Positions 62,049-64,000 of a DNA stretch of 64,000 nt are shown piece after piece (the first letter of the stretch is position 1; every line of letters starts with the position of its first letter). Made by a program: the position numbers and the translations under genes. Source of the stretch: Adiantum capillus-veneris. Taxonomy: Eukaryota > Streptophyta > Polypodiopsida > Polypodiales > Pteridaceae. A model generated the notes under the pieces. That model was not told the origin of the DNA. It saw only the letters and a program-made list of their open reading frames with translations, and did no database searches. The stretch lies in assembly GCA_014529385.2 (NCBI GenBank), contig CM043947.1:129730391-129794390 (forward strand), given 5' to 3'.

Positions 62049-62760
62049 ATGGTTGACAACAACAATACAGATGTGTTCAAGATGTTTGCTGCTAAGGACA
62101 GGTTGGATGGGGACAACTACCCTATGTGGGCTTATATGATGCAACATGTTCTTGTGTCAAAGGGCGTCTGGAACATTGTGCAGGGCATTGATGTACGTCC
62201 TGGTTATGAGGATGTATGCGATGTTGAGGATGTTGTAGGTCTTGCTGCAAGGATTGTTGCTGTTAGAGTTGTTTTGCCTACGGCAGAACAAGCTCATTAG
62301 GATGTTAAGGATGCACAGGCTCATGCATTGATTGCGTTATCTGTGAAGCGCACCATTGTTCCTCACATCCGTTCAGCAAAATTTGTAAAACAGGCTTGGG
62401 ATATTTTGGTTAGTCTTTATGCAAGTCGCAATGAGGCTAAAATTGCTTTGCTGCGTAAAGAGCTGGAGTCGAAGATTATACATGAGGAAGATGATATGGA
62501 CACTTTCCTTGCTAGTGTCAAGGATATCAATGAGCAACTTATTTCTGCAGGTGAAGTCGTTTTAGACAGTTCCCTTGTGCAGACTGTTCTTGATGCCTTA
62601 CCAGATTCTTACCAGACTTTTGCTAGTACTTGGAGACTTATGACCCAAGGAAATCCTGAAGTTGTCAAGTTTGATACATTATGCACATTGCTGTTGCAAG
62701 AGTCACTTTCCATAAAAAACAGGACTAGGCAACGTGCAATTGAACACGCTTTTATTGCTT
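62049..62760 (+). pseudogene. Copia-5 gag
   Basis: ATG 62049 opens MVDNNNTDVFKMFAAKDRLDG. A TAG at 62298-62300 (EQAH*DVKD) replaces the Trp codon of Copia-2 (SRWDVKD). The frame then continues ALIALSVKRTIVPHIRSAKF, ASRNEAKIALLRKELESKI and DALPDSYQTFASTWRLMTQ into the linker. Otherwise open, and it keeps the linker lost from Copia-2. Confidence 0.9.
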
Positions 62761-63608
62761 CTCAAAGAAAGGGTGGTAACAACAATGCAACCACTTCTTA
62801 TGGTTCTGCTGCGAGTGGCAAAAATACTGTTCCTAATGCTTCTGCTGGCAGCACTTCGTCTGGCAATTCTGATGATAAGGGAAAAAAGAAGATGCGTTGC
62901 CATTATTGTAAAGCTAATGATCACTTGATCAAGTCGTGTCCTAAGTTGAAGGCCAAAGAGGCTAAGAAGAAAGAGGGTGGTTCCACTTCAAATGCTGGTT
63001 CCACTACAAATGCAGCCATTGTTGAGTCTTCTGTGAAAGGAGACTGTAATGCTGATGTTGATGCAGAATGGGCTTTTAGTGTAGAGTGCACTTATAATCC
63101 TGCTGTCCATGATGCATGCTTGTCAGTTACCTCACATCGTGAATTGTTTACCTCTCTCGAGTCTGTCCCTCATGGGAATTCAGTCGCTTGTGCCAACAAT
63201 GCCTCTTATCCAGTTCAGGGATTTGGAAAGATTGTGCTTACTGCTGCTAATGGCAGCTCTTTCACACTTGTTGATGCACTTTATGTACCTGGGATCAAGA
63301 AGAATCTCTTGTCTGTATCCGCACTTGCTAGACTTGGACTTGTAGTCAAATTTGTGGATGACAGATGTACAGTTCATGATCTCAGTTTTGGTGATGAAAT
63401 TGTTGCATCTGGCCTTTTGTGCCGTGGGCTGTATAAGCTCACTTTGTATGACAAGTGTGGACAAAATTTTGCAAATCCTGTTGCAGATTCAAGGGCTATT
63501 TCAGATGCAAAACTTTGGCATGCACGTTTTGGTCATCTGAATTTTGCCAGTTGGGCCCATGCAAACTCCGTCCTTGGGCAATTACCTGTACTTCGTGACT
63601 TTCATTGA
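62761..63608 (+). pseudogene. Copia-5 zinc knuckle, protease without active site, pre-integrase fragment
   Basis: The knuckle CHYCKANDHLIKSC (about 62895-62940) is intact. At about 63124 the sequence jumps from HDACLSV to TSHRELFTSL, removing the 20-residue stretch with the protease DSG loop that both sister copies have. LYVPGIKKNLLSVSALARLG and WHARFGHLNFAS follow. At 63551 a deletion of about 170 bp joins NFAS to the WAHANSVLGQ frame, losing most of the pre-integrase zinc site. Confidence 0.88.
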
Positions 63609-64000
63609 TGATTACTCCAGGCATGCATGGGTATTTCCGCTTAAAGAGAAGTCCAAAGTTTTTATGCGCTTCAAACAATTTCCAGCTATGACTGAAAATG
63701 TCTCAAAATGTACTATGGGCACCCTCCGTTCCGATCGAGGTGGGGAGTATATGTCTCATGAATTTAATGCATTTCTGGCTAGCCGTGGGATAAAACACCA
63801 ATGTACAGTGCCTTATACACCTCAACAAAATGGTGTTGCTAAGAGGAAAAACTGGTCACTGACAGAAATGGCACGATGTATGGTCAAAAGTGAAGCTTTA
63901 TCGCATTATTTTTGGCTTGAGGCCATCATGTGTGCCACTTATGTACTAAACAGGTGTCCTACGAAAGCTTTGCAGTATATTACTCCATATGAAGCATGGC
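63550..64000 (+). pseudogene. Copia-5 integrase, continues past the window
   Basis: After the deletion, the integrase reads (in a shifted frame) MTFIDDYSRHAWVF-like sequence at about 63597-63640, LRSDRGGEYMSHEF at 63723-63765 and NGVAKRKNWSL at 63829-63865. The Glu position of the triad reads Lys (GCTAAGAGG where Copia-2 has GCTGAGAGG). LNRCPTKALQYITPYEAW is the last readable part. Confidence 0.85.

Larger units (their letters stand above)
55916..64000 (+). mobile_element. Copia-5: Ty1/copia, plus strand, split by Copia-6, runs past the window
   Basis: 5' LTR 55916-56142, primer-binding site 56143, leader to 56451, then Copia-6 with target duplication GTTCT, then leader and coding region from 61996. 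Same family as Copia-1 and Copia-2. The window ends inside integrase, so the 3' half is not visible. The protease active site and the pre-integrase region are deleted. Confidence 0.93.

Overview
This window reads as land-plant nuclear DNA made almost entirely of nested transposable elements. Evidence for a plant: Ty1/copia and Ty3/gypsy retrotransposons whose primer-binding sites match initiator Met-tRNA, a CACTA transposon with the plant terminal motif and a multi-intron transposase-like gene, and a relic gene with plant-type GT-AG introns. A Penelope-like retroelement, rare in flowering plants, makes a fern, lycophyte, moss or gymnosperm more likely; that is inference. I see no intact host gene, no rRNA, no tRNA gene and no CRISPR array.

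Layout. 1-8830: 3' end of one gypsy element (Gypsy-E), then an LTR flanked by a polypurine tract on one side and a primer-binding site on the other, then a decayed gypsy (Gypsy-A) whose gag is split by a 1.6-kb solo LTR with a clean 5-bp duplication. 8837-9900: GA/CT microsatellites including a perfect palindrome of about 220 bp. 9951-12813, 25952-25965 and 31196-32470: pieces of one spliced gene relic, split by two retrotransposons that landed about 15 bp apart. The first, Copia-1 (minus strand, 12814-25946), carries an 8-kb CACTA element (17481-25462) in its leader; that CACTA holds a transposase-like gene relic and a 4-kb tandem array of about 23 units of 171-174 bp. The second, Copia-3 (25966-31190), has only gag and holds a GC-rich non-autonomous LTR element.

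32752-35694 is a Penelope-like element with 211-bp inverted terminal repeats and a hammerhead-ribozyme-like motif just outside the right repeat. 35831-43393 holds two related defective gypsy copies facing each other (Gypsy-B plus, Gypsy-C minus) that share the same reverse-transcriptase deletions; Gypsy-C keeps its 1.6-kb 5' LTR, of the same family as the solo LTR at 4319. 43394-44870 is a copia relic with two hairpin-bearing LTR remnants, 44786-46037 a minus-strand gypsy relic, 46038-50968 Copia-2 with both LTRs. 50969-55915 is mostly unassigned relic DNA. 55916-64000 is Copia-5, split in its leader by Copia-6 (56452-61990), the youngest-looking element here (LTRs differ at 3 of 192 positions; TSD GTTCT).

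None of the elements seems fully coding: every one carries stops, frameshifts or deletions. Copia-1, -2, -4 and -5 are one family; the window is a layered record of insertion, recombination and decay.
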